DNA from: Thiopseudomonas sp964394445
Lineage (GTDB): Bacteria > Pseudomonadota > Gammaproteobacteria > Pseudomonadales > Pseudomonadaceae
Reading direction: 5' to 3'
NCBI GenBank assembly: GCA_964394445.1
Contig: CAYMXO010000001.1
Location: 62,001 to 126,000 of the forward strand
DNA length: 64,000 bases
Each line of letters begins with the position of its first letter. The first letter of the stretch is position 1. Below the pieces are notes generated by a model. The model was not told the DNA's origin. It worked only from the letters and a program-made list of their open reading frames with translations, and searched no databases. Both the position numbers and the translations under genes were made by a program. Positions 33,652-42,809 of the stretch are shown in pieces.

Positions 33652-34325
33652 CGGCAAGGCTCATTGAAAATATATCCCTGTCCACGCACCGTCTCAATCG
33701 GCTTGAAACCGTTGCCACCCTCAAGCTTGCGGCGCAGCCGGCCAACCAGCACCTCAACCACATTGGCATCGCGCTCTTCATCGTTGGGGTACAGCTGCTC
33801 CATTAACCGTTCCTTGGCAATCACCTGCTGATGGTTACGCATCAGATATTCAAGGATACGATACTCGTAGGCAGTCAGTTGCACGGCTTCGCCTTCAATA
33901 CTGGCCTGTTTGCGGTTCAGGTCCAGTGAAAGAATGCCAGCTTCGATGGTTGACTGAACAAAGCCGGACGACCTGCGCAACAATGCATTCAGCCTGGCCT
34001 CGAGCTCTTCAAACTGGAATGGTTTGACCACGTAGTCGTCAGCACCTGCAGCCAGTCCTTCAACCTTGTGTTGCCAGTTGCCCCGGGCAGTCAGGATCAG
34101 CACCGGGAAAGCATGCCCCTTGCTTCTTAACTGCCGGATCAGCTCCATGCCATCCATGCCGGGCAATCCCAGATCGACTACGGCCAGGTCATGATTAAAC
34201 TCTTCAGCACGAAACAGTGCCTCTTCCGCATCTCCCACCGCGTCGACTACATGACCGGCTTCTGTCAGGCGTGTATGGAGGTGATGACGCAAAAGCGCCT
34301 CATCTTCAACCACCAGCAACTTCAT
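33648..34325 (-). CDS. phoP: PhoP response regulator
   Basis: The 225-residue regulator has Asp51 in AVVDLGLPGMDG, Lys in VVKPFQFEELEARLNALLRR and an OmpR-type winged helix ending VRGQGYIFNEPCR. It matches Pseudomonas PhoP along its length. PhoP controls Mg2+ and lipid A genes. slyB in this window is a possible target. No oprH precedes it, unlike P. aeruginosa. The gene upstream is flhB with a 202-nt gap that holds its promoter and a 7-bp inverted repeat at 34355-34371. Confidence 0.95.
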   Translation of the reverse strand: MKLLVVEDEALLRHHLHTRLTEAGHVVDAVGDAEEALFRAEEFNHDLAVVDLGLPGMDGMELIRQLRSKGHAFPVLILTARGNWQHKVEGLAAGADDYVVKPFQFEELEARLNALLRRSSGFVQSTIEAGILSLDLNRKQASIEGEAVQLTAYEYRILEYLMRNHQQVIAKERLMEQLYPNDEERDANVVEVLVGRLRRKLEGGNGFKPIETVRGQGYIFNEPCR

Positions 34326-34506
34326 GGTTTATACCTTTATTTCATTCATCAGCCATTGGCTGACAGCCAATTTTTGACGCCGATAATCTGCGTTGGCGGC
34401 CCGTTGGGTCCAATACATTGTAAATGGACAGGCCTGCTATCTACAGCTGGCTGCAACAGTCCGGATTCCAGTACATATGAAACATATAATGCCAAAATAC
34501 AACTGA

Positions 34507-34526
34507 ACCCGTGCTGAACCACGGGT
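34507..34526 (-). terminator. Hairpin just after flhB
   Basis: Arms 34507-34513 (ACCCGTG) and 34520-34526 (CACGGGT) with a 6-nt loop abut the flhB stop. Downstream on the minus strand the sequence is TTCAGTTGTATTTTG, only moderately T-rich. This is the likely end of the flagellar operon. Confidence 0.55.
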
Positions 34527-34527
34527 G

Positions 34528-35667
34528 TTATTCATCGCGCCTGAGGTCTTCAGGGATTGGCAGGTTCTCGCCCGGATGTTGCGGTCTTTTACCCTTGCCG
34601 GCATGGAACTGGCGTAACTGATAAACATAGGCCAGTACCTGGGCAACAGCCATATAGAGTCCGGCAGGTATTTCCTCGTCCAGCTCGGTCGAGTAATACA
34701 GGGCCCGCGCCAGTGGCGGTGATTCGAGAATGATGATCTGGTGCTGCCCGGCTATTTCACGGATTTTCAACGCCAGATTGTCTCCGCCTTTTGCCAGCAG
34801 GACTGGCGCCCGGTTGCCTTCTTCGTCGTATTTCAACGCTACGGAGAAGTGCGTAGGGTTGGTGATCACCACGTCTGCCTCGGGAACCGACTCCATCATG
34901 CGACGCTGCGCCATTTCCATCTGCAGCCGGCGTATGCGGCCTTTCACTTCGGGCTTGCCTTCGGTGTCCTTGTGCTCGTCCTTCACTTCCTGTTTGGTCA
35001 TTTTCAGCTTCTGCTTGCTGTCCCACATCTGAAATGGCACATCGACCGCAGCAATCAGAATCATCGCGCAGGCCAGCCAGAACGCGCACCAGCCAATGGT
35101 TTGCATGGCTGTGAGGATGGCATGCTCCAGCGGCTGGTGCGCCAGGGCAAACAGCCCGTCCTGGGCCCTTGAAAGCACCATCAGGGCAACCATGAGAACA
35201 ACAAGAAATTTGGCCAGGGCCTTGACCAGCTCAACCAGGGATTTTACCGAAAACATCCGCTTGAGACCGGAGAGCGGATTCAGGCGGCTGAATTTGGGCG
35301 TCAAAGGTTCCATGGTAAACAGGAACCCGCCCAGTGCTACCGGTCCGACGATTGCTGCCAGCAGCAATATCAAAAACAGTGGCCACAGCCCTTCGGCAGT
35401 GCTCTTGGCGGCAAACAGCAGATGCAAAGCCATCGAGCGGTCACTGTAAAGCAGCTCGCGCGGCAGGTCGAAATTGAGCTGCATTACTTCCAGCACCTTG
35501 CCGCCCAGGTGGGCACCAAACATCAGCATGCCTGCGGTCCCGCCCAGCAGGATCGCCAGCGTGTTGAGCTCGCGCGAGCGGGCTATTTCGCCCTTTTCTC
35601 TGGCCTGTTGCTTGCGTTTGGCCGTGGGTTCTTCGCTTTTTTCTGCACCGTTTTCGTTTTCAGCCAT
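34528..35667 (-). CDS. flhB: FlhB, flagellar export switch protein
   Basis: The 379-residue FlhB has four membrane helices and a cytoplasmic domain with the autocleavage site NPTH at residues 270-273. The N-terminal signature EEPTAKRKQQAREKGEIARSREL is intact. The ATG 35667 gives the family start (MAEN). An earlier in-frame start overlaps the fliR-flhB spacer. FlhB switches export specificity from hook to filament together with FliK, whose gene opens this operon. flhA does not follow. Confidence 0.95.
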   Translation of the reverse strand: MAENENGAEKSEEPTAKRKQQAREKGEIARSRELNTLAILLGGTAGMLMFGAHLGGKVLEVMQLNFDLPRELLYSDRSMALHLLFAAKSTAEGLWPLFLILLLAAIVGPVALGGFLFTMEPLTPKFSRLNPLSGLKRMFSVKSLVELVKALAKFLVVLMVALMVLSRAQDGLFALAHQPLEHAILTAMQTIGWCAFWLACAMILIAAVDVPFQMWDSKQKLKMTKQEVKDEHKDTEGKPEVKGRIRRLQMEMAQRRMMESVPEADVVITNPTHFSVALKYDEEGNRAPVLLAKGGDNLALKIREIAGQHQIIILESPPLARALYYSTELDEEIPAGLYMAVAQVLAYVYQLRQFHAGKGKRPQHPGENLPIPEDLRRDE

Positions 35668-35782
35668 AGTCTCTTGTCCGGGTTTGAAGCAGAACCACAG
35701 TGAAGTTTTGAGGATCAATGCCGGTGTTTCTGTCTGCTGTAGCCAGATGTCGGCAAAACAGAAGCCTTACTTGCAACACCGG

Positions 35783-36556
35783 TCAGCTACGTACCAGCTC
35801 CCGCATCAGGAACAGTGTTTCGCTGGTCATGCGCTCGAAGTGGGCCAAAACATCGGCCGTGGAAATCCAGAAAATAATCATGCCCAGAATCAGGGTAAGC
35901 GGAAAGCCGATGGTAAAGATGTTCAGCTGCGGCGCGGCCCGGGTCATCACACCAAAGGCAATGTTGATCACCAGCAAGGCACTGATTGCCGGCAAGGCCA
36001 ACAAAAGGGCCGCTCCCATCACCCAGGTCAGGCGACCCGCCAGCATGGAGAAACTTTCCAGCGGTATGCCGTTGCCAACCGGCAGGGTCACGAAGCTTTC
36101 CGCCAGCACCTCAAACACCACCAGGTGCCCGTTCATGGCAAGAAACAACAGGGTCACCAGCATCAGCAGGTACTGGCCCAGCACAGGTACCGAAACCCCC
36201 GTAGCCGGATCCATCATGGATGCAAAGCCCAGCCCCATCTGCATGGATACCAGCTGGCCGGTAAACACAAATACGTGAAACAGCAGTTGCAGGCTGAAGC
36301 CAAGCAAGGCACCAATCAGGATCTGCTCGCCAATCAGCAGTAGCGCCTGCAGGCCAAGCGCTTCGACAGACGGCATCTCCGGCAGCACCGGCACCAGTGC
36401 CACCGTGATGGCCAAAGCCATATAAAGCCGCACGCGGGCCGGCACCATCTGGGTTCCAATGACCGGCATGATCATCAACAGGCTGGCAATACGAAACAAC
36501 GGCAGCAAAAAACTGCCGACCCAGGTGCCGATTTCGCTGCTGCCAAGCTCGATCAT
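35783..36556 (-). CDS. fliR: FliR, flagellar export gate protein
   Basis: The 257-residue FliR has six membrane helices, with family motifs FLLPLFRIASLLMIMPVIGTQMVPARVR and GFALQLLF-like GALLGFSLQLLF. It forms the FliPQR core of the export gate in the basal body. It follows fliQ by 10 nt. Confidence 0.95.
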   Translation of the reverse strand: MIELGSSEIGTWVGSFLLPLFRIASLLMIMPVIGTQMVPARVRLYMALAITVALVPVLPEMPSVEALGLQALLLIGEQILIGALLGFSLQLLFHVFVFTGQLVSMQMGLGFASMMDPATGVSVPVLGQYLLMLVTLLFLAMNGHLVVFEVLAESFVTLPVGNGIPLESFSMLAGRLTWVMGAALLLALPAISALLVINIAFGVMTRAAPQLNIFTIGFPLTLILGMIIFWISTADVLAHFERMTSETLFLMRELVRS

Positions 36557-36566
36557 GCCCGTTGCC

Positions 36567-36836
36567 CTAACCGATCAGGTAAGGAATGTTTTCCATGATC
36601 TTCTGGGTGAAGTCGAGCCAGCGCGCCACCAGCCAGGGGCCCATCACCATTAGCGTGGTGAAGCTCACCAGCAGTCGTGGCAGGAAGCTCAGGGTCTGCT
36701 CGTTAATTTGCGTGGCCGCCTGGAACATGGCAACAAACAGCCCGATAATCAGACTGGGCGTGATGACAACAGCAACAGCCATGGCCATCAGCCACAGCCC
36801 CTCGCGAAACAGGTCTACCGCAACTTCCGGAGTCAT
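36567..36836 (-). CDS. fliQ: FliQ, flagellar export gate protein
   Basis: The 89-residue two-helix protein is full-length FliQ with the start MTPEVAVDLFREGLW and the central GLFVAMFQAATQINEQTLSFLPRLL. It sits between fliP and fliR with short gaps, consistent with stoichiometric FliP5-FliQ4-FliR1 assembly known in other species. Confidence 0.95.
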   Translation of the reverse strand: MTPEVAVDLFREGLWLMAMAVAVVITPSLIIGLFVAMFQAATQINEQTLSFLPRLLVSFTTLMVMGPWLVARWLDFTQKIMENIPYLIG

Positions 36837-36848
36837 TGTCGACCCTCC

Positions 36849-37610
36849 CTAGAGCGTACCGAAGCTGTTGGCCAGTGTACCTATGATCAGGGTCCAGCCA
36901 TCAACCAGAACAAACAGCATGATTTTGAACGGCAGCGAAATGATCAGTGGTGACAGCATCATCATGCCCATCGACATCAGGATACTGGCCACCACCACGT
37001 CAACAATCAGGAACGGAATGAAAATCATGAAGCCGATCTGAAACGCGGTTTTTAGCTCTGACGTGACAAAAGCCGGAATCAGGATGGTCAGCGGAGTGGT
37101 TTCCGCAGACTCGATATCCGTGCGTTTGGCGATGCGGATGAACAGTTCCAGATCGCTTTCCCGGGTCTGGGCCAGCATGAAGGTACGAATCGGTACTTCG
37201 GCCCGGGCCAGGGCATCCTGTGCGCTGATTTGCTCATCCATGTAGGGTTGCAGGGCATCCTGATTGATGCGTTCAAATACCGGTGCCATAACAAAAATGG
37301 TCAGGAACATGGCCAGACCGAGCAGAATCTGGTTCGATGGCGTCTGCTGCAGGCCAAGCGCCTGGCGCAGAATGGAAAATACGATGATGATGCGGGTAAA
37401 ACTGGTCATCAACATGACAAATGCCGGGATAAAGCCCAGCGCTGTCATGATCAGCAGAATTTGCAGGCTGACGGAATATTCCTGCTGCCCCTGTGCATCG
37501 GTAGTCATGGTGATGGCGGAGATGGCCAGCGGATTGCTGTCCGCAGCCGCAGCCCAGGGACTCAGCATGAGCCCGCCAAGCAGAAAAACGAGATGCAACC
37601 AGAGCCTCAT
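36849..37610 (-). CDS. fliP: FliP, flagellar export gate protein
   Basis: The 253-residue FliP has a cleavable signal peptide (to about residue 22), the motif TSFTRIIIVFSILRQALGLQQTPSNQILLGLAMFLT and a C-terminal PFLIVDVVVASILMSMGMMM. It overlaps fliO by 4 nt. Confidence 0.96.
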   Translation of the reverse strand: MRLWLHLVFLLGGLMLSPWAAAADSNPLAISAITMTTDAQGQQEYSVSLQILLIMTALGFIPAFVMLMTSFTRIIIVFSILRQALGLQQTPSNQILLGLAMFLTIFVMAPVFERINQDALQPYMDEQISAQDALARAEVPIRTFMLAQTRESDLELFIRIAKRTDIESAETTPLTILIPAFVTSELKTAFQIGFMIFIPFLIVDVVVASILMSMGMMMLSPLIISLPFKIMLFVLVDGWTLIIGTLANSFGTL

Positions 37611-38098
37611 TGCGATTCCTTGTCGTCATTGCCGGATTGATGCAACGCCTGCCGCAGACGTCGGGCAAAGGCACCGGCTGCCTGTTGTTCGGCCAGCTCT
37701 ATAGCGACCGGCTCCTGCAGTACATGCAGGGTCTCGATGCTGCCCGGCGTCAGGCCGAGCAATATCTGTTCCTTGCCAACCTGCACCAGCAACAGGCGCT
37801 CCCGGGGTCCCAGCGGCCGGGTTGCCAGCAAGCGGATGGCACCTCCATCCTTCTGTCCCGGCAGTTGTTGCTGCAGGCGCCTGGCCAGCCAGGCCAGCAG
37901 GAACATCAGGCCTATGACCAGCAGCAAGCCAAGCAGCAGCTGGGTCAGCTGGCTGCCCAGCTGCGCACCGCTTCCGGTACTGCTGATGACTGTGGCCTGC
38001 TCCTTGAGCGGCGCTGACGTATTGGCCCAGGCCTGCGACCAGCCAGACAGCAGGCACAAGGCAGCAAGCAGGCACTGTGGCAAGGTTAAAAACCTCAT
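37607..38098 (-). CDS. fliO: FliO, flagellar export assembly protein
   Basis: The 163-residue protein has a signal-like N-terminus, one clear membrane helix at about 52-70 and a soluble domain with LLATRPLGPRERLLLVQVGKEQILLGLT, typical of FliO. It helps assemble the FliP ring. It is poorly conserved, and position between fliN and fliP supports the call. Confidence 0.9.
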   Translation of the reverse strand: MRFLTLPQCLLAALCLLSGWSQAWANTSAPLKEQATVISSTGSGAQLGSQLTQLLLGLLLVIGLMFLLAWLARRLQQQLPGQKDGGAIRLLATRPLGPRERLLLVQVGKEQILLGLTPGSIETLHVLQEPVAIELAEQQAAGAFARRLRQALHQSGNDDKESQ

Positions 38099-38116
38099 TG
38101 CGCTATCCAGTTCCTG

Positions 38117-38587
38117 TTAACGCAAGCGCTTGATGCGCTCGCTCGGACTGATGACATCGGTGAGGCGGATGCCAAATTTTTCGTTGACCACGACCACTTC
38201 GCCATGGGCAATCAGGGTGCCGTTAACCAGTACATCCAGCGGCTCACCGGCCAGCCGGTCCAGCTCCACCACCGAGCCCTGGTTCAACTGCAGCAGGTTG
38301 CGAATGGTGATGTCGGTGCTGCCCACTTCCATGGAAATGGCCACGGGAATATCCAGGATCACATCCAGGTTGGGGCCGTCCAGGTTGACCGGCGCATCAG
38401 AGCCGGTCTGTCCCCGGGGAAACTCAGGTACCGGTGCGGCTGCGGCTGTCGCTGCAGGTGTAGCAGCTTCGGCGAGCATGGCATCAATATCATCCTGGCT
38501 GGAGTCGCCGGCCTCGGCCAGTGCCGCAGCCCACTCGTCGGCCAGTGCCTGCTCTTCGCTGGTTACTTCTTCATGTTCTTCAGTCAT
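38117..38587 (-). CDS. fliN: FliN, flagellar motor switch protein
   Basis: The 156-residue FliN has an acidic, Ala-rich N-terminal extension of about 70 residues followed by the SpoA domain (DIPVAISMEVGSTDITIRNLLQLNQGSVVELDRLAGEPLDVLVNG). It forms the lower C-ring and binds the export ATPase partner FliH and CheY. The extension is usual in pseudomonads. Confidence 0.94.
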   Translation of the reverse strand: MTEEHEEVTSEEQALADEWAAALAEAGDSSQDDIDAMLAEAATPAATAAAAPVPEFPRGQTGSDAPVNLDGPNLDVILDIPVAISMEVGSTDITIRNLLQLNQGSVVELDRLAGEPLDVLVNGTLIAHGEVVVVNEKFGIRLTDVISPSERIKRLR

Positions 38588-38608
38588 TTCTAAACCTGCC
38601 TGTTCAAA

Positions 38609-39580
38609 TCAGCGTGACCGGTCAACCGGCCCAAGTACCTGCAATGCCAGGTTGCCCTGATGGGAACCCAGCTGCACTTTGAAAGTTGGTACGCCATTGG
38701 CACGCAACAGCATGCGCTCCGGCATTTCCACCGGAATCACGTCTCCTGGCTGCATGGCCAAAATATCGCGTAGGCGCAACTCGCAACGCACCACGGTGGA
38801 CTGGATGGGCACCCGCACATCCAGGATGTCTTCACGAATCGACTTGCTCCAGCGCTCGTCATGGCCGTCCAGGTCAGACTGAAAACCGGCATCGAGCATT
38901 TCGCGAATGGGCTCGATCATCGAGTACGGGAAGGTAATCTGCATTTCGCCGCCACCGCCATCAAGCTCGATATGGAAGGTCGAAACCACCACCACCTCGC
39001 TCGGGTTGACGATATTGGCCAGTGCCGGATTGACCTCGGAGTTCATGTATTCAAAATCCACATCCAGCACGGCATGCCAGGCTTCTTTCAAGTCAACAAA
39101 CGCCTGCTCCAGCACCATGCGTACCACGCGCAGTTCGGTTGGCGTGAACTCGCGGCCTTCAATTTTTGCATGGCGGCCGTCACCGCCAAAAAAGTTGTCC
39201 ACCAGCTTGAACACCAGCCGCGAATCCAGCACAAACAGGCAGGTTCCACGCAGCGGCTTCATCCGGACCAGATTGAGGCTGGTGGGTACATACAGGGTGT
39301 GCACATACTCGCCAAATTTCATCACCTGCACTCCGCCCACCGACACATCGGCAGTACGACGCAACAGGTTGAACATGCTGATGCGGGTGTAACGGGCAAA
39401 CCGCTCGTTGATCATTTCCAGCGTCGGCATGCGTCCGCGTACGATGCGGTCCTGACTGGTCAGGTCATAGCTTTTGATGCCACCGGCGGTAATTTCTTCT
39501 TCGGTTTCTACCAGTCCGTCATCCACGCCATGCAACAGCGCATCAATTTCGTCCTGGGACAATAGATCCTGTACAGCCAT
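38609..39580 (-). CDS. fliM: FliM, flagellar motor switch protein
   Basis: The 323-residue FliM has the N-terminal CheY-P-binding peptide LLSQDEIDALLHG, the middle CheC-like domain with ERFARYTRISMFNLLRR and the C-terminal SpoA domain. It switches rotor direction. Its ribosome site and start lie 18 nt after fliL. Confidence 0.96.
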   Translation of the reverse strand: MAVQDLLSQDEIDALLHGVDDGLVETEEEITAGGIKSYDLTSQDRIVRGRMPTLEMINERFARYTRISMFNLLRRTADVSVGGVQVMKFGEYVHTLYVPTSLNLVRMKPLRGTCLFVLDSRLVFKLVDNFFGGDGRHAKIEGREFTPTELRVVRMVLEQAFVDLKEAWHAVLDVDFEYMNSEVNPALANIVNPSEVVVVSTFHIELDGGGGEMQITFPYSMIEPIREMLDAGFQSDLDGHDERWSKSIREDILDVRVPIQSTVVRCELRLRDILAMQPGDVIPVEMPERMLLRANGVPTFKVQLGSHQGNLALQVLGPVDRSR

Positions 39581-39598
39581 AACGATCTCCGCCTGCGC

Positions 39599-40108
39599 TT
39601 ACTGCATGACAAAATTGGTAAACAGCACTTGCTCCACGACCGGAGCACCGACTTCCTGCATGGCCAGCTCCTGCACCGTGGCTGTCACCTTCTGTTTCAG
39701 CACATCGAGCCCCAACGGGGTGTTGAGCTGGGCAAAATCCTGACTGGAAAACAGCATCACCAGCTGGTTGCGCAGTGTCGGCATGTGGGCTTTCAATGCT
39801 GCCAGCTGTTGTGCATCCCGCCCCATCAACGCCAGGCTGACCTGCATGTAACGGGTGCGCCCGTCGGCATGAAAATTGACGACAAATGCCGGATCCAGGC
39901 TTTCATATAACGCAGGCTGCCTGACCTGGGCTGCCACAGGAGCTTCTATCGCCTGATCCGGCCGGTCCTTGCCAAGAAAAAACCAGGTGCCAGCGGCCGA
40001 CAGGGTTGCTGCCACCAACAGGGCAGCGCCTACTACCATGATCAGCTTAAGCTTGTTTTTCTTGACCGCAACCGGCTGCTCCGTATCGGAAGTGGATCCT
40101 TTTGCCAT
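39599..40108 (-). CDS. fliL: FliL, flagellar basal-body-associated protein
   Basis: The 169-residue protein has one N-terminal membrane helix (about 22-44) and a periplasmic stomatin-like domain with LDPAFVVNFHADGRTRYMQVSLALMGRD and the family C-terminal VLFTNFVMQ. FliL interacts with stators and supports torque. Confidence 0.94.
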   Translation of the reverse strand: MAKGSTSDTEQPVAVKKNKLKLIMVVGAALLVAATLSAAGTWFFLGKDRPDQAIEAPVAAQVRQPALYESLDPAFVVNFHADGRTRYMQVSLALMGRDAQQLAALKAHMPTLRNQLVMLFSSQDFAQLNTPLGLDVLKQKVTATVQELAMQEVGAPVVEQVLFTNFVMQ

Positions 40109-40189
40109 TTTGCCTGTTCCTTTTTAAATCAGTGCTCCAGTGTACCCAAACAGCGACCTTTAGGGCACGCCAGCGCACAAAGCCCGTAG

Positions 40190-41515
40190 TCATACATAGT
40201 AACTGACCAGTCCGGCATGCCCCTGTTCCTGCTGTTCAAGCTCGCTGACCGCTACCAGTTCTTCTTCTGGCCCATCTTCCCGGACCGCGCCGGCGATACT
40301 GCTGCCTGCTTGCTGTTCGTCTTGTCGCTGCTGTCGATCAGCCACCTCGACATCGACACTGTGCATGCCCTGCTGTTCCAGCATTTCACGCAACCGGTGC
40401 ATCTGGCCATCCAGCGAGTCACGCACACCGGCATGGGCACTGCTGAAGGTGATCTGTGTATGTTCCTGTCCTACCTGAACCCGGATATCCAGACGCCCCA
40501 ACTCAGCAGGGTTCAACTTGATCTCGGCCGACTTCAGATTCTGCGAGGACATCCACATGACCTTGTCGGTCAGCTCTTTGCTCCAGCCGGCCTGCTGCAT
40601 GTTCAACGCCTGCCCCGGCAGCTGCCGTGCAGCTTGTACGGACTGAACCGCTTCGGTGCGCAACACTGCATCCGTGCGCTGCTCACCGGCATGACCGGCC
40701 TTTTCGATCGGGTCGCTCCGTAGCTGGGCAGAGATCTCATTGCCACGTTCTGTTTTTGCCGGCGCCGAGGCCAGCAACTGAGCCGCCAGCGGCAACTCTT
40801 CCTCCAGTAATGGCAACTCCGACGCTATCTCGTCCAGTTCCATTTCTGCTCCCGCCGGAACCTCGGGGCCGATGGCTTCTGCTTCTGCCTGCCCGTTGTC
40901 GACCGGCACTGCGGCAGCCTGCAAAGCAGCAGCCGGCTTGCCGGAAGTGCTTTCCAGGCTGCCTCCCGGCATCGTTGTACCCTGGATCATCGCCAGCAGT
41001 TGTCCTGCTGCCTGTTCCTGATTCTGATCCCGGGACATCAGGCCGTTTGTCTCATCGACTGGCTGACTGCTGCGGGTCTGCATGATCCGTACAAGCAACG
41101 GGTCCAGCAAGCCCGGCATGCCAACAAGCTCGGGCTCCTGTTCTTCTTCCAGCCCGGCTTGCTGCTCGTCTGTATCAGTCTCTACCTTCGCGCCATCCTT
41201 TTGACGCTCAGTTCGACTGGTCTTGTCTTGAGGGGTCGTGGCGTTTCCAGCTCCGGATTTATCCACCGTTTTCCTGCTCTCTTGCCGGCTACTGACAGGC
41301 TTGTCCTCTGCCCCTCCGGCAGCTTCGTTTTGTCTGCGAGCTGGCGCAGGCGCCACTGTATCTGCGCTCTGACGCTGCGTTTGCAGCAACCGGGAAAAGT
41401 CTTGCCCTGTTTCTGGCGGACGCGGGCCGTCCAGTCTGCCGGTCTCACGCCCAGCCACCTGCCGGGCCCTTTCGGTGCTTGCCGGCTGCAATAAAAAATC
41501 GGCCATCACTGTCAT
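40190..41515 (-). CDS. fliK: FliK, flagellar hook-length control protein
   Basis: The 441-residue protein has a long low-complexity N-terminal part rich in Glu, Gln and Ala and a conserved C-terminal Flg_hook domain (LKSAEIKLNPAELGRLDIRVQVGQEHTQITFSSAHAGVRDSL, shown here only in outline as NPAELGRLDIRV). ATG 41515 follows GGGAG and lies just downstream of a sigma-54 promoter. A longer frame to 41554 would start inside that promoter. FliK measures hook length and triggers the FlhB switch. Confidence 0.88.
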   Translation of the reverse strand: MTVMADFLLQPASTERARQVAGRETGRLDGPRPPETGQDFSRLLQTQRQSADTVAPAPARRQNEAAGGAEDKPVSSRQESRKTVDKSGAGNATTPQDKTSRTERQKDGAKVETDTDEQQAGLEEEQEPELVGMPGLLDPLLVRIMQTRSSQPVDETNGLMSRDQNQEQAAGQLLAMIQGTTMPGGSLESTSGKPAAALQAAAVPVDNGQAEAEAIGPEVPAGAEMELDEIASELPLLEEELPLAAQLLASAPAKTERGNEISAQLRSDPIEKAGHAGEQRTDAVLRTEAVQSVQAARQLPGQALNMQQAGWSKELTDKVMWMSSQNLKSAEIKLNPAELGRLDIRVQVGQEHTQITFSSAHAGVRDSLDGQMHRLREMLEQQGMHSVDVEVADRQQRQDEQQAGSSIAGAVREDGPEEELVAVSELEQQEQGHAGLVSYYV

Positions 41516-41549
41516 GATTTGATCTCCCTTGAAGCGATACAAATCAACA

Positions 41550-41565
41550 AGCAAATTTTAGGCCA
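41550..41565 (-). promoter_or_regulatory. Sigma-54 promoter of the fliK-flhB operon
   Basis: On the minus strand the sequence reads TGGCCT-AAAAT-TTGCT, with the invariant GG and GC separated by exactly 10 nt and TGGC/TTGC intact. It lies 35 nt before the fliK start. Sigma-54 with FleQ drives such flagellar operons in Pseudomonas. Confidence 0.75.
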
Positions 41566-41660
41566 TAAGGGATATTTGCCTTGCAATATGTTTGTGCGGG
41601 CTGTGAGCTCCTCGCAAAGGCGCGAGAAACGCCCGATGCGACACAGCCCTGCTGTCACGT

Positions 41661-42485
41661 TTAGAGGTTCATTGCGTCAATAAAACGCGGCATCGCCTGC
41701 TCGTCGATTTTCAGGCTGGCAAAGTCAAACAGGTTGCGGTCGGCCAGTTGTGACGGAATGACATTTTGCAGCGCGCGGAACATGACCTCGGTGCGTCCCG
41801 GGGTCTTTTGTTCCCACTCATGTAACATGGCCTTGACGACCTGGCGCTGCAGGTTTTCCTGCGAACCGCACAGATTGCACGGGATAATCGGAAAACCTTT
41901 GTATTCCGCATACTCGGCAATATCGCTTTCTTTGCAATAGGCGAGCGGGCGGATCACCACATTGCGGCCGTCATCCGACAGCAGCTTTGGCGGCATGGCT
42001 TTCAGCGTGCCGCCGTAAAACAGGTTCAGAAAGAAGGTTTCCAGAATATCGTCACGGTGATGCCCAAGCGCCATCTTGGTCGCGCCGATTTCGTCGGCAA
42101 AGGTATAGAGCGTGCCGCGACGCAAGCGTGAGCACAGTGAGCAGGTGGTTTTTCCTTCCGGGATCTTTTCCTTGACTACCGAATAGGTGTCTTTTTCGAT
42201 GATGTGGTATTCGACACCGAGCTGGCCCAGATACTCCGGCAGTACATGCTCGGGAAAGCCCGGCTGCTTCTGGTCAAGGTTTACCGCCACCAGCTCGAAC
42301 CGGACTGGCGCCACTTTTTGCAGATAAAGCAGAATATCCAGCATGGCATAGCTGTCCTTGCCACCGGACAGGCAAACCATGATTTTGTCGCCGTCCTCGA
42401 TCATGTTGAAATCGCCCACGGCTTCACCCGCCTGACGACGCAGGCGCTTTTGTAGTTTGTTGTGCTTGACGGACAGGCTGCTCAT
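41661..42485 (-). CDS. ttcA: TtcA, tRNA 2-thiocytidine synthetase
   Basis: The 274-residue protein has the PP-loop SGGKDS at residues 40-45, the iron-sulfur cysteines in TTCSLCSRLRR (115 and 118) and a third in PCNLCGSQ. It adds sulfur to cytidine 32 of certain tRNAs, using a [4Fe-4S] cluster. ATG 42485 gives the pseudomonad length. An ATG four codons upstream is also possible, sitting very close to a GGGGTG site. Confidence 0.95.
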   Translation of the reverse strand: MSSLSVKHNKLQKRLRRQAGEAVGDFNMIEDGDKIMVCLSGGKDSYAMLDILLYLQKVAPVRFELVAVNLDQKQPGFPEHVLPEYLGQLGVEYHIIEKDTYSVVKEKIPEGKTTCSLCSRLRRGTLYTFADEIGATKMALGHHRDDILETFFLNLFYGGTLKAMPPKLLSDDGRNVVIRPLAYCKESDIAEYAEYKGFPIIPCNLCGSQENLQRQVVKAMLHEWEQKTPGRTEVMFRALQNVIPSQLADRNLFDFASLKIDEQAMPRFIDAMNL

Positions 42486-42665
42486 CTCACCATTCACCCC
42501 GGATAAAACGGCGCATTTTACCCTGATTTGCCATGCTGGTCAGTCTCTGTTGTAACTTTCTTGCGCAGAAACGGTTGCCTGCTTTGCTGGCACAGCCAGA
42601 CCCGACAGGCAGCAGGTCCTCAGCAGCAATCTTGTTGCTGCAGTTACGCTCATGCCTTCCCCCGT

Positions 42666-42688
42666 CTATCCACAGAGCCTGTGGATAA
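42666..42688. other. Pair of DnaA-box-like sites facing each other
   Basis: CTATCCACA (42666-42674, one mismatch to TTATCCACA) and a perfect inverse box TGTGGATAA (42680-42688) lie 5 nt apart. A strongly AT-rich stretch follows at 42765-42835. The 509-nt region between ttcA and the reductase gene otherwise holds no convincing gene. Whether DnaA binds here is untested. Confidence 0.4.
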
Positions 42689-42781
42689 ACCTGTGTACAG
42701 CCTGCACGCAAACCTGCCTGAACGCGGACAATCAAGGCCTGCAAGCAAATTGACTGTTTTTTAAGCAATCTTGATTTATTC

Positions 42782-42809
42782 TTTTTAATCAATATGTTAT
42801 AAAAGTCAA
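42782..42809 (-). promoter_or_regulatory. Possible sigma-70 promoter for ttcA
   Basis: On the minus strand TTGACT is followed after 16 nt by TAAAAA inside the AT-rich block. The -35 is good and the -10 fits 4 of 6 positions. It is about 300 nt upstream of ttcA, so a long leader would result. Confidence 0.3.
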
